From the NCBI GenBank assembly GCA_023381555.1, contig JAMCRV010000087.1, forward strand, positions 1 to 47,526: a stretch of 47,526 nucleotides of DNA. Direction: 5' to 3'. Source of the stretch: Chloroflexota bacterium. GTDB lineage: Bacteria; Chloroflexota; UBA4733. Of this stretch, positions 1-9,488 are shown piece after piece. Below the pieces are notes generated by a model that searched no databases, had not been told where the DNA came from, and saw only the letters and a program-made list of their open reading frames with translations. Both the position numbers and the translations under genes were made by a program. How positions within the stretch are numbered: the first letter of the stretch is position 1; each line of letters opens with the position of its first letter.

Positions 1-529
1 GCTTGACATCACGTTCGAAGTAGAGGCCGCGAAGCGTTGCGCTCAGCACCTCACAATATTGGTTGACGCGTAAGGCGAACCGTTCCGGATCGATCACCGA
101 GATGGCAGGAGTAACCCATTGGTACAGTGGCCAGTCTCCCACGACGACGGAAACCTGATGCGGTAGGATTCCCTGGGTCACCGCGATACTACGGCGACCA
201 TCGCGACCAACGATGAAGACAGCACCGTCGTCTTGAATAGCAACAAGCTCTTGATGCAACGACTGCACTGGGGGCCGAAGCACGAGTGAAGAAGGCGTCG
301 TGAGCGTCTGAATGAGATTGCCCACCGACGGCAAGCGAGCGAAGATCAGACCGACCAAACCGGCTTCCCGCCCATCGCTGTGAGCAAACACAAGGGTGCG
401 GCTCAGCGGTGAAGGAAGCGGAGCATCGGCCACCAGCGCCACGCTGACCCCATTCAAGAGCCACCGGCGCAACGCTTCGACCTGCTCGACCACGACCTCC
501 GGCTGGGACGATGAAGGAATGACGGACAT
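1..529 (-). CDS. Unknown protein, N-terminal 176 residues (cut by left edge)
   Basis: An open frame runs leftward from an ATG at 527-529 to the window edge without a stop, giving 176 residues starting MSVIPSSSQPEVVVEQ. A purine-rich AGGAG lies 8 nt before the ATG, and the start is 42 nt beyond the queA stop, so it is probably the next gene of the same minus-strand transcript. The visible part is soluble, with alternating hydrophobic strands and an early helix, and shows no signal peptide, membrane segment or metal-binding cluster. I do not recognise the family and assign no function. The reading frame is well supported because it is long, has a good ribosome site and avoids overlap with queA. 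Confidence 0.7.
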   Translation of the reverse strand, partial: MSVIPSSSQPEVVVEQVEALRRWLLNGVSVALVADAPLPSPLSRTLVFAHSDGREAGLVGLIFARLPSVGNLIQTLTTPSSLVLRPPVQSLHQELVAIQDDGAVFIVGRDGRRSIAVTQGILPHQVSVVVGDWPLYQWVTPAISVIDPERFALRVNQYCEVLSATLRGLYFERDVK

Positions 530-570
530 TGACCTTGCTCCTCTTCCAGTTGCGCCTCAGAATCAAGCCC

Positions 571-1596
571 CTACTCGATCAGCATTGCATCACCGAGACT
601 GAAGAATCGGTAGCGTTCTGCAACTGCAACGTGATAGGCCTCCAAAATGAGGTCATGGCTCGCAAAGGCCGAAACGAGCATGAGTAGAGTAGAACGCGGT
701 AAGTGAAAGTTAGTAATTAACGCGTCGACCACGTGAAACTGAAACCCTGGTGTAATGAACAGCCGGGTACTCCGCGGCCCCGAGCGCAGCCCACTAGGCG
801 ACCACGCGCTCTCGAGCGCTCGGGCAGTTGTTGTGCCCACAGCAACAACGCGACACCCTTGCTGTTTCGCACAGTTGATGCGCATCGCAGTCTTCTCCGT
901 GATGCTGTAGCGCTCCTCGTGCATCGTGTGGTCCTCGATGCGTTGGGCACGCACCGGAGCGAAGGTTCCTGGTCCCACGTGCAAGGTTACGAAGAGCCGC
1001 TCGACACCAGCATCGTCAAGCTCATTCAGGACCTGCGGAGTGAAGTGGAGTCCAGCCGTAGGTGCGGCTACAGAACCCTCTTCCCGAGAGTACACCGTCT
1101 GATAGCGCTCTGGGTCAGAAAGCTCTCGGTGAATGTAAGATGGAAGCGGCAACACGCCAGACTCTGTCATGACTTGTTCAAACGAATATTGACCGTCAAG
1201 CTGTAGCACACTGAGACCATCATCACACCGTGCCACGACGCGAACCGTCGCCGCCTCTCCAGATCGACCGAGCAGGACGTGAACTTGGGCTCCGGGAGCA
1301 AGACGGGGGCGCGTCATTGCCAGCCACGAGTCGCCTTCCTGCCGTTCGATGAGCAGGAGTTCAACACGACCTCCGGTTGTCTTCCTGCCAGAGAGTCGGG
1401 CAGGTATGACCCGAGAGTCGTTTGCTACCAGGAGGTCCCCCCGTCTCAGTAGGCAGGGAAGATGCCGGAACAATTCGTGGCGTAACGTTCCGCGCTCGCG
1501 ATTGACGACGAGCAGGCGGGCAGCGTCCCGCTCTTGGAGGGGCTCCTGAGCGATCAGCTCGGTCGGAAGGTCGTAGTCGAAGTCATCAACGTTCAT
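571..1596 (-). CDS. queA: S-adenosylmethionine:tRNA ribosyltransferase-isomerase
   Basis: QueA transfers and isomerises the ribosyl group of S-adenosylmethionine onto 7-aminomethyl-7-deazaguanine in position 34 of tRNA, making epoxyqueuosine. The 341 residues match the usual QueA length of about 340-355. The N-terminus (FDYDLPTELIAQEP, then RLLVVNR), the NDSRVIPARL block near residue 60, the TAGLHFT segment near 180 and the HVGPGTFAPVR segment near 207 are family hallmarks. The ATG has GAGGA about 4 nt upstream. It lies 28 nt after a membrane glycosyltransferase gene and 42 nt before an unknown gene, so it is probably cotranscribed with both. A YhhQ-type queuosine-precursor transporter is encoded about 8 kb upstream on the same strand. 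Confidence 0.96.
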   Translation of the reverse strand: MNVDDFDYDLPTELIAQEPLQERDAARLLVVNRERGTLRHELFRHLPCLLRRGDLLVANDSRVIPARLSGRKTTGGRVELLLIERQEGDSWLAMTRPRLAPGAQVHVLLGRSGEAATVRVVARCDDGLSVLQLDGQYSFEQVMTESGVLPLPSYIHRELSDPERYQTVYSREEGSVAAPTAGLHFTPQVLNELDDAGVERLFVTLHVGPGTFAPVRAQRIEDHTMHEERYSITEKTAMRINCAKQQGCRVVAVGTTTARALESAWSPSGLRSGPRSTRLFITPGFQFHVVDALITNFHLPRSTLLMLVSAFASHDLILEAYHVAVAERYRFFSLGDAMLIE

Positions 1597-1624
1597 GCCA
1601 TCCTCAGTATCGGCCAGATCGCGC

Positions 1625-3604
1625 TCAATGGGTAATCACAAGAATCTGGGCCAGGTCAGAGGAAGGTGGCTGCCCTGTAACCTGGGGTCGAAGGTTGATG
1701 AACTGGCCCGGCTTGGGCTGATAGTAGAGCAGGACATCTAGAGTGTACCGACCGTGGGGAAGCCCCTCGAGCGAGAGTTCGTAGTAATCTGCTACAACTT
1801 CCCCCTCAGCCCAAGTTGAGGTGGGGGCGAGGCCGTACACTGGGCTCGAGCGGTCTTTCGTCCTGACAACCTTGCCCTCATTGCTCAGCAATCGCAGTGA
1901 CACGGAGAGATTGTGGGTCTGCGTCCGGTCCGCACGCCACACCAGTAGGACCGGCAGGATGGGAGAGCTACGCGGCAGCGTCGATACGGTTGCGCCGCGC
2001 TCGTCAAACAGCTGGTATCCCACAAGGGAAAAGCCTCCCGTAAAGCGCACGGGATGGACCACAAGGGGCGACGGTAGTTGGAAGCGTGGCTTGCTCGCCA
2101 GACCGATGAGCGGTCCCACAGCCGAAGGATGATGTCCTGCCGCCCACGGCACGCTCCGGCCCAGCACGATAGGTAGATCGCCATACCGTTTCCGCAGCTC
2201 GCTGTAGCTCAGGCTAGACAGCGAGCCGTTCCCAAAGTCGATATGTATGTGGGGGAGGGTCCGGCTCACCAGTTTCGCGTACCAAGCAATTGTGGCCTGC
2301 TCCCAGTCAGCTGCCACAACGGCGTCGCGAGGAAAGTAGGGTAGAGCGGCGGTGATGAGCCGATGCCCTCGCCATCCGGCGGTGATATGCTGATGGTAGG
2401 CGTTAAGAGTCGCGTGCGCTGACGCGACCTGGGAGGTGTAGGCTGTGCGAGCAAGCTGAGCGCTCAGCACGAGCCCAGCAGCGAAGACAAGAGACGTCGC
2501 CACGATTCGTGGCATCCCCACCCAAGCAAGGACTGTCACACACGACTCTATGCCCCACCCGACGAAGACAGCGGAAATGACGTAGACGGGGATCAGATAG
2601 ACCACATTGAGCTCATTGCCAATGTTCCAGTTCACCACCTGTGCGCTGATCAGCGCTCCGAACAGCGCCAGGGAGAGTGTCTCGGGGCGCCGGCGCAGAG
2701 CCCCACCAATCAGCCCGATCGCACCCAGCGGCCAGAGCCACCCCAAGCTCACGCGCAAAGTCTCCCCCAACAGGAGTGCACGCCCCCACCATTCACTAGG
2801 GGGCACACTCAAGAGTGATCGGGTCAGCTGGGGCGCAAAGACGAGATCCACGAAGCGATTCCAGGTCGTGGGATGGAACTGGTCGTATGGTGCGCCTAGA
2901 GCAGAGCGAATAGGAAGATACAGGTACAGGAGCAGCGGAGCCACAAAGAGCACTACGCTCTTGAGAGCCGTGTAGATGGAGGGCCGGCTGCGCGGCAGAA
3001 AGGGCGCATAGACTGCGAGCGAACCCGCGAAGAACATGCTGGAGCGGTGGTGGGCTAGGGCGAGCCCAAAGGTGAGGCACAAGAGCAGCCACCACCGCCT
3101 AGCTAGAGTTTGGGATGAAGAACCTCCAGAACGCACCGCTTGCCCCCAGCGGAACATCACCAAGAAGAGCAGCGCGGTGAAGGTGCCAGCTGCCGCCCGC
3201 ACACCTGCAATCGTAGACCACCGCCAGTCGAGCGGGATTACGGCGACCGTGAGACCCGCTATGACACTGGCCGCAACGGTGCCGCCCATCACACGGACAA
3301 CGGCAAATACTAGAGCACCAGTCATTGCGCCGAAGACCGCAGAGAGGCTGTTCAGCCTTATTGCTGGTGTACCCACAACAATGACGTGACTCCACAACCA
3401 CCCGAGGAGGGTATAGAGCGGGTAGCCGGTGTAATGAGGTATCCCAAGCACGTAGGGCACGACTTGGAACTCACCCGCGTCACCGCCGACCTCTCCAGGA
3501 GCGAGGGTGCGAAGGTAGATGGTGAGAGCGAACAAGGCGACACATGCCGCTGCGGCCGGTGGAGAGTATGCGGCGAGCTTAGCTGGCTTCTTGATGGTAC
3601 TCAA
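1625..3604 (-). CDS. DUF2723-type membrane glycosyltransferase-like protein
   Basis: This 659-residue multi-pass membrane protein carries the DUF2723 (TMEM260-like, protein O-mannosyltransferase-related) signature near its N-terminus: GGDAGEFQVVPYVLGIPHYTGYPLY, split here as GGDAGEFQV and GIPHYTGYPLY, where the acidic pair is the expected GT-C catalytic site. About ten hydrophobic segments fill residues 15-400, followed by a soluble part and a beta-rich C-terminal module (about 510-659) resembling the tails of its neighbours. The start is TTG at 3602-3604, directly after the in-frame TAG of the upstream gene. No other start exists before the first membrane segment, so translation probably depends on coupling. 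Likely role: lipid-linked sugar transfer to an extracytoplasmic acceptor; acceptor unknown. Confidence 0.8.
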   Translation of the reverse strand: MSTIKKPAKLAAYSPPAAAACVALFALTIYLRTLAPGEVGGDAGEFQVVPYVLGIPHYTGYPLYTLLGWLWSHVIVVGTPAIRLNSLSAVFGAMTGALVFAVVRVMGGTVAASVIAGLTVAVIPLDWRWSTIAGVRAAAGTFTALLFLVMFRWGQAVRSGGSSSQTLARRWWLLLCLTFGLALAHHRSSMFFAGSLAVYAPFLPRSRPSIYTALKSVVLFVAPLLLYLYLPIRSALGAPYDQFHPTTWNRFVDLVFAPQLTRSLLSVPPSEWWGRALLLGETLRVSLGWLWPLGAIGLIGGALRRRPETLSLALFGALISAQVVNWNIGNELNVVYLIPVYVISAVFVGWGIESCVTVLAWVGMPRIVATSLVFAAGLVLSAQLARTAYTSQVASAHATLNAYHQHITAGWRGHRLITAALPYFPRDAVVAADWEQATIAWYAKLVSRTLPHIHIDFGNGSLSSLSYSELRKRYGDLPIVLGRSVPWAAGHHPSAVGPLIGLASKPRFQLPSPLVVHPVRFTGGFSLVGYQLFDERGATVSTLPRSSPILPVLLVWRADRTQTHNLSVSLRLLSNEGKVVRTKDRSSPVYGLAPTSTWAEGEVVADYYELSLEGLPHGRYTLDVLLYYQPKPGQFINLRPQVTGQPPSSDLAQILVITH

Positions 3605-5908
3605 CTACTTCACCATCCCCACCGTCACGTTGCCAAGGGATACCAGGCTTTGTCCGTTGGCGAGCGTCAGCCGCTGACCAGTTCTTGATACGTACACTCC
3701 AAGCGAAACTGGATAAGTGCCGGGCGGCAGCGCAGAAGGAATCGGTACCGTGATGTCATCGGTAACCGTTTCGTGGGCCAGCCACTGCGTTGTCGGGAAA
3801 GCACCATCAAGCGGTGGAGAATCCTTCTGAGCGAGCGGAGGCTTAGTAGGCGGGCCGACGTGGACGAATACGGTGTAGTCCGCTGCAGGGTGACGCTTCG
3901 CGTACCACACGACTTGCGTGTGGAGCGTCCCGCCAGGCAACACGACCGCTGGAGTAAGGCGTGCACGAACCAGCACCAGTGTACTGGCAAAGGATACTCC
4001 GAGTGGCTCAGGTGTGCGAGCAGCACCAGGCTGTTCGACGATGACGCGCCCTACAGTCGCTGGGTTCACCGGGACGCCCGATGGTGCTCGTGCAACCAAG
4101 GGGCTGCTTGGCTCACCGACCGGGTAGACGATGACCTGAAGGAAGACCGGGACAGGAGTCGTGAGGTGCTCTGACAGCCGTACAGGGACGTGATCAATCA
4201 GCTCGTATCCAACCGGCCAGCGCGAGGTCAACACCTTGCCTCCGCCCGGAAAGGCATCGTTCTGCCGGACGCCGGCTGTGGCGTCCTTTCCTGTTGGGTC
4301 GAAGGCACGGACCGACACCATCAAATTCTGAGTGATCGGTCCAGTCGCCATCCAGTCTAGTCCTACGAGAAAACGATCTCCTGGTCGAAGAGCACTCTGT
4401 GGAAGCTGCACCGAACGAAGCTCCAGATTCCCGTAGTGCCAGTCCAGATACTGGCCTGTAGGCCCACTGGACGCACGAACGAGCACCGGTGTAGCATAGG
4501 CGGGTAGGATGGCGAGCGGCAGATCGGCCAAAGTGATGGCTGCAAGCAACGAGGAAAGAACAGCTACAGCCAATCCACCACCTCGGCGCAGGAACGTGAG
4601 GAGCCCTGAGCTCAGGAGAACCGCAGCCGAGCCAATTACGGGGTAGAGAAGACGTCCTGATGATGCCTCTGTCGACGCGGTCCAACGGATGAGTAGGAGA
4701 AACTCCAGGACGAGTGACGCAGCGAGGAGGGTAATGTGCTCCGCGCTGCCGCCGAACTCCAGCCTCCGGCGCCCCGTGAGATGGCTATACAGGATGAAGG
4801 CTAACCCTACCCCACTCAGAGCCGCTAGCACGTCATAGACCGTGTACTGCCAGGCCGGAAGCAGGACGTCGTAGGCGCCGAGCACGCCCCAGAAACCAAT
4901 CCAGATACCAGGAAGTTCTTTCAAGAGCTCCTGGAAACTCAGCGGCGTAGAGCGTCCTCCTGCGAGCGCTACAAACTTGGTCAGTCCAAGAGGATCACCG
5001 TAGAGCACCCAGTTGCGCGCAAACCACCATCCCGTCAGTGCCACGACTGGGATAGCCACCAACACGTACCATCGAGCGAGCGCACGCCAAGAACGCTGAC
5101 GCCAGGCTTGCCGGGCGAGCACGACGGCGGTGGGAAGCCCTAGCGATGCCACGCTGAGCTTGGTGAGCGTCGCCAGCCCCAGGGAGAATCCAAGCAGAAG
5201 CGTATCAACTGTCGTGACAGCTCGTCTCATCAACACACGGGCCAGCAAGAAGAGGATGATCGTCCCGAGCAGAATAGCCAAGCTGTCGTTATCGACTGAG
5301 GATGTGATGAAGACGAACATCGGGTTGAATGCAACGAGGCTTACGGCGAGTGCCGCGCCGCTGATACTCTCCTTGAGACTGATTCGTGCTAGGTTCCAGA
5401 GCACCGTCAGGGCAAGTGCACCGAAGAGAATAGAGATAAACCGGTGAATGTGGACAGCCAAAGGTAGTCCGTGCCAGGGAAAACTCTCCGCATTCGTGTG
5501 AACAAAGAGATTCTTGTGCCAGTTGCTACGGCTGGGGATCCCAATGTCTGGGTTCGGGCTTGGCATTTCCACAGTAGCAGGATTCGGCTCGTGCAACATC
5601 CACGTCGCTGCAGCTTCGATGAGATAGTAGAGAGGTGGCTGACCGGCTTCTTGGGCCGGAACGAGCAGCTTTCCCTTGTCCGCTGTGCGAAGAACCGGAA
5701 GTCCACCACCCGATGCGATTGTCCATACCGCCGCCTCGTGCCAGTTCTCATCACTCGACTCCAGAATGGGCATGGTGATGCTGAAATCCACGGCCAGGGC
5801 AACGTAGGCAACGAGAAGAGCGATGAGCGCCAGCCTGCTCGAGGTGTGCGAATGGGGCGCGGAACTTGGCTGGGTAATGTCACGATCACCAGCGGTCTCA
5901 ATGCGCAC
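3605..5908 (-). CDS. PMT-like membrane glycosyltransferase with tandem beta-sandwich tails
   Basis: This is a 767-residue integral membrane protein of the GT-C (PMT/ArnT-like) superfamily. A cytosolic N-terminus and first membrane helix (about 27-47) precede SSDENWHEAA, which places an acidic motif in the first outer loop, and QEAGQPPLYYLIE, the proline/tyrosine signature of PMT enzymes. About ten further hydrophobic helices reach residue 480. Two beta-rich modules follow (about 490-640 and 645-767), the last ending in PPGTYPVSLGVYVS and LGNVTVG. The start is GTG at 5906-5908, overlapping the upstream stop by 11 nt. The stop TAG at 3605-3607 abuts the TTG of the next gene in the same frame. 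Substrate unknown; envelope glycosylation is inferred. Confidence 0.8.
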   Translation of the reverse strand: MRIETAGDRDITQPSSAPHSHTSSRLALIALLVAYVALAVDFSITMPILESSDENWHEAAVWTIASGGGLPVLRTADKGKLLVPAQEAGQPPLYYLIEAAATWMLHEPNPATVEMPSPNPDIGIPSRSNWHKNLFVHTNAESFPWHGLPLAVHIHRFISILFGALALTVLWNLARISLKESISGAALAVSLVAFNPMFVFITSSVDNDSLAILLGTIILFLLARVLMRRAVTTVDTLLLGFSLGLATLTKLSVASLGLPTAVVLARQAWRQRSWRALARWYVLVAIPVVALTGWWFARNWVLYGDPLGLTKFVALAGGRSTPLSFQELLKELPGIWIGFWGVLGAYDVLLPAWQYTVYDVLAALSGVGLAFILYSHLTGRRRLEFGGSAEHITLLAASLVLEFLLLIRWTASTEASSGRLLYPVIGSAAVLLSSGLLTFLRRGGGLAVAVLSSLLAAITLADLPLAILPAYATPVLVRASSGPTGQYLDWHYGNLELRSVQLPQSALRPGDRFLVGLDWMATGPITQNLMVSVRAFDPTGKDATAGVRQNDAFPGGGKVLTSRWPVGYELIDHVPVRLSEHLTTPVPVFLQVIVYPVGEPSSPLVARAPSGVPVNPATVGRVIVEQPGAARTPEPLGVSFASTLVLVRARLTPAVVLPGGTLHTQVVWYAKRHPAADYTVFVHVGPPTKPPLAQKDSPPLDGAFPTTQWLAHETVTDDITVPIPSALPPGTYPVSLGVYVSRTGQRLTLANGQSLVSLGNVTVGMVK

Positions 5909-8900
5909 TCTTCGATCCCACCGTCACTGTGCCTAGGGTCAGGGTCGGTTCGCGCGAAACGGTATATCTCTGACCAGTGCGGCCATTGTAGAGAATGAGA
6001 ATGAGCTGATAGTTTCCTGGAGCGAGACTGGACACGTCGATGCGGTGAGAGCTCTCGAGGATCTCATTCGCGACCCAGCCCGCCGACGGCGCGTTATTTT
6101 CCCCCACTGCGCTATCTGATTGGGCGATGAGGGCACCTTGTGAGTTGAGGATCTGCACGGACACCTTTAGGAGATCGCTCGTCGCACCAGGAACACGCCA
6201 GAACGCTGTCACATCAAGCTTCCGCTGCACGTGAAGGTTACTCAGCTTCGAAGGAACACCGTCAGCACGGAGCGTCAAGCCAACCAGAGTCATCCCATCG
6301 CTGAACCGATCTCCCAAAATTAGCGCGGGATGGGCGGCAAATACGTGCGGCCGTGAGGTAATCTTCAGCGTTCCTACGACAGCGCTGGCCAGAGTTCCAT
6401 CAGTGTGGACGACTGTCACGCCGACTTGGGCTAGGCCGGGGGGAGCACCTGGAGGCAACTGAACATCGAACCACTGCTGTTCCGTTTCGCCAGCTCTCCA
6501 GGCTTTCGCGGGAAACGTGGCGCCGCCCAACGGCTGATCTGTTGCGGCGAGCTTGACACCGCGCTGCGCGATAGTCACCGCAACTCGGGCAATTGGCGGA
6601 GCGGCCTGGGGAGACTGGATGAGGAGCGCAACACCCACTCTTGATCCTGGGTCTGCGGCCGTCGGGAGAGAACCGACTGCAACGTTCAACCCACCGACGG
6701 CCATTGCCGGAGCAGTGAGCGCTGCTGAGACAGCAGGAGGCAAGACTCGCACCTCTCCAAGGGTGAGCTCATCACCTATCGCGGCACCTTGCGGAGAGAC
6801 GGCAGGGAGCGGCCCTCCAGGACCGTCGAGCCCAAGATGTACTTGATAATCTCCTGGAAGCAGTGTTGGTGGCACCCTTAGTGAAAGCACCTCGCGCACA
6901 CTGGAACCCGAACTCCAGAATGGACTCGGAAAATAGCCACCGGCTGGAAGTGCATCGCGCGCCACAACGGTCCTGCCCGCAGTATCTACCAGGTGCACCA
7001 CCTCTGTCAGATTCTGACGCTTCCAGTGTTCACTGACGTTCCATTGCCACGAGAGTGTCAGCATTGCACCAGCGCGCACGCTTTGCGGCACCGCCGCATC
7101 CAGAGGCCGTGCCGCACCATGCCAGCCAGCGTGTGGCGTTGTAGATGCCCTAGTCGTGGAAGGCAGCACCGCAAGCGGCCCCAACTCCAAGGAGCCATTT
7201 ACCGGTAAGAGATCCACGAAGCTTGCTCGAGACAGCTTCCACGGGATCACTGTGGAGCTACTATCCGTAGCGCTCAGCCGGACTGTGTACAGTCCCGCGG
7301 GCAAGTGTGAAGGCAACGAAGCTGCCACGTGGACGTGGTGGGGTCCAGCGATCACAGGAACGGACCACGTGGCCCAGACCGTGCCGCTCGGATCAAGCAA
7401 CTGAGCCAGTAGCTGGCCATTGCCGCTACTGTGCAGAAGAAAGGTCATGGCAAACGTGTGCCCCGCCTGCACGGCCGGGAGGCCAGCGCTGACTCCTGGG
7501 GTGCTCCAAGCGTAGCCTTGAAATTCTATACTCCCGATGCTCGCGTCCAGAGGGGCAAGCGACCCGGTACGCTCTACGGACGCTCGAAGTGCCACCACCG
7601 CAAGAGAAGTGGCCGCAGTGAGTAGCACCACGACGGAAAGCGTCACAAGCCACACGTCGCCACCAATATGCCGTATCGCTTCGCCCCCTGGGAGACGCAA
7701 CGCGGCACGGAGGAACCAGCAGGCCGCAATCAGAAAGGCGACGAGTGTCAGCACAGTGATGGCGTCTGCGAGACGCACCACATTCGTACCGTCATAGGTA
7801 AGCTGGAGAGTGTGAGCGCCCGCTGGCAAGCGTACTTGCACAAGTCCGGACTGCGGTGCTGAGGACACCGGCAATCTCCGGCTCGCATCTCTGACGACCC
7901 ATCCAGGAGCGGCGAGCACCGGCAACGTCACCACAGCAGTGGAAGGCTCGTCGAGGGTGAACTTCGGATGAGTGCTCGGTGCTAGTGACAACTGAACATC
8001 GGCGATTGGGTCTGCGGGTGGCTTCCAGCCGATGGCCTGCTCTAATGACCAGGCAGAAACGCGCGCCCTGTGGGTGACTGATGGCGGGAGATACTCCCCC
8101 GCGGCCGATGTGCCGGTGAGATTATATGTCATTTCGAACTGGGCTATTCCTGCCGCGCTGTTGATGTTCGCTGGAACATGGAAGCGGAGCGGGTGAAGCA
8201 GCGCTAAGGACGAGATCACTGTGACGGCCAGCATGGCAGGTGCTACGACTGCTCGCCATCGGGGTTTCAACGCCGAACAAGTGGCCGCACCACAGAACGA
8301 CGCTGCCAGCGCCGCTATCGAGAGCCACCGCCAGGGAAACTGCGCGAGTTGGAGTGGTTTGAAGAACATCCACATTGGTGCAGATACGGCAGTACACGCC
8401 AGCAGAGATCCAAATCCAACGACCAAGAACACGAGGAGTCTGGCTGTGGCTCGACTACGGGCCTGACGGAGTGCGAAGAGCACTGTGGGCACCGCCAGAA
8501 CGAGTGCCGCGCTCTGCACAATGCCGAACTGGTATCCCGGCTGATCGCCGAACGAGAATACCGGTGCATAGGTCTGCAAGAGACCGTGGGCCAAGAGCTG
8601 GGCAGGGGTGACAAAGTTTGCGCGGTAGTTGTAGAAATGCAGGAGCTTACCCAGCGTTGCCGCCGGGGCACTGGCAACGCCTGGTAACCAGCAGGTCGCT
8701 GCCAGCAGGGCGGCAGCCACAGCAGCACCCGTCAAGGCTGCAATTCGCTTGATAGCGGCACTCACGTGACGGTCGCAGACCTCGAGTCCGGCATCGAGGA
8801 GAAGAACGGGAGCTATCAGTAGCGCCGAGAGCAAGTGTGTGGAGAGAAGGAGTGCTCCGACGAGAGCAACAACGAGACCGCGCCCGAGTGAGACCTTCTG

Positions 8901-9488
8901 GGCGAGGCGCTCGGCCGCAAAGAGCAATGCCGGCAGCAGCGCCTGGGCCAGGAACTCCGCAAGATCTCCCCGGAAGTACAAGTTGACCAAGTGATAGGGA
9001 GCCAGAGTGTAGAGAGCCGCCCCAATGGCACTCGACCATGAGTCGAAGTGGGATCGCAGCCACGCGTAACTCAGAATCGCGCTCGCCACCATCCCCATCG
9101 CTTCTTCGGCGCCCATAGCCTGCACTGGAGTCAGACGAAACAGCTCGAGGCTCACTCCCAAGGCGTACGGCAGATACGGCGTGAAGACAAACACAGGGTA
9201 GCCATAGCCAAGGTAGAAGTCAGGGGCCCAGCGGGGAAAGAGATTGGTGAGCGACCAAATGCGACCAAACTCTACGATCCGCAAGAGGTGGAACATACCG
9301 TCGCTTGTAGCTGGAAAGCCACTCCTGAGGAGCGGCACGAGACCGAGAAGGCTAACGGCGGCGACAGCCAGAGAGGGGAAGAACTCAGCGAGCGTTCGCG
9401 ATCTCACAGACTGGGAGGATGGCTGTGCCAGCCAGCTACTCAGCGAGAGCAAGTGGGCTGAAGTTTGTCGAGTAGTCGAAAGTGTCAA
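5898..9488 (-). CDS. Giant PTPS_related/YfhO-like membrane protein with four beta-sandwich modules
   Basis: The 1196-residue product has an N-terminal multi-pass membrane region resembling the PTPS_related membrane domain: SDGMFHLLR, a DFYLGYGYPVFVFTPYLPY block, then LYFRGDLAEFLAQALLP. A YfhO-type lumenal tail (APGWVVRD, then LPAGAHTLQLTYDG) and further membrane helices follow to about residue 645. The rest is extracytoplasmic: about four copies of a roughly 120-residue beta-rich module, the last ending YTVSREPTLTLGTVTVG. The frame opens at TTG 9488, overlapping the upstream transporter by 53 nt. A GTG at 9405-9407 (residue 28) would shorten this, and neither has a strong ribosome site. It is a probable glycosyltransferase or glycan-handling protein with undefined substrate. 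Confidence 0.75.
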   Translation of the reverse strand: MTLSTTRQTSAHLLSLSSWLAQPSSQSVRSRTLAEFFPSLAVAAVSLLGLVPLLRSGFPATSDGMFHLLRIVEFGRIWSLTNLFPRWAPDFYLGYGYPVFVFTPYLPYALGVSLELFRLTPVQAMGAEEAMGMVASAILSYAWLRSHFDSWSSAIGAALYTLAPYHLVNLYFRGDLAEFLAQALLPALLFAAERLAQKVSLGRGLVVALVGALLLSTHLLSALLIAPVLLLDAGLEVCDRHVSAAIKRIAALTGAAVAAALLAATCWLPGVASAPAATLGKLLHFYNYRANFVTPAQLLAHGLLQTYAPVFSFGDQPGYQFGIVQSAALVLAVPTVLFALRQARSRATARLLVFLVVGFGSLLACTAVSAPMWMFFKPLQLAQFPWRWLSIAALAASFCGAATCSALKPRWRAVVAPAMLAVTVISSLALLHPLRFHVPANINSAAGIAQFEMTYNLTGTSAAGEYLPPSVTHRARVSAWSLEQAIGWKPPADPIADVQLSLAPSTHPKFTLDEPSTAVVTLPVLAAPGWVVRDASRRLPVSSAPQSGLVQVRLPAGAHTLQLTYDGTNVVRLADAITVLTLVAFLIAACWFLRAALRLPGGEAIRHIGGDVWLVTLSVVVLLTAATSLAVVALRASVERTGSLAPLDASIGSIEFQGYAWSTPGVSAGLPAVQAGHTFAMTFLLHSSGNGQLLAQLLDPSGTVWATWSVPVIAGPHHVHVAASLPSHLPAGLYTVRLSATDSSSTVIPWKLSRASFVDLLPVNGSLELGPLAVLPSTTRASTTPHAGWHGAARPLDAAVPQSVRAGAMLTLSWQWNVSEHWKRQNLTEVVHLVDTAGRTVVARDALPAGGYFPSPFWSSGSSVREVLSLRVPPTLLPGDYQVHLGLDGPGGPLPAVSPQGAAIGDELTLGEVRVLPPAVSAALTAPAMAVGGLNVAVGSLPTAADPGSRVGVALLIQSPQAAPPIARVAVTIAQRGVKLAATDQPLGGATFPAKAWRAGETEQQWFDVQLPPGAPPGLAQVGVTVVHTDGTLASAVVGTLKITSRPHVFAAHPALILGDRFSDGMTLVGLTLRADGVPSKLSNLHVQRKLDVTAFWRVPGATSDLLKVSVQILNSQGALIAQSDSAVGENNAPSAGWVANEILESSHRIDVSSLAPGNYQLILILYNGRTGQRYTVSREPTLTLGTVTVGSKSAH

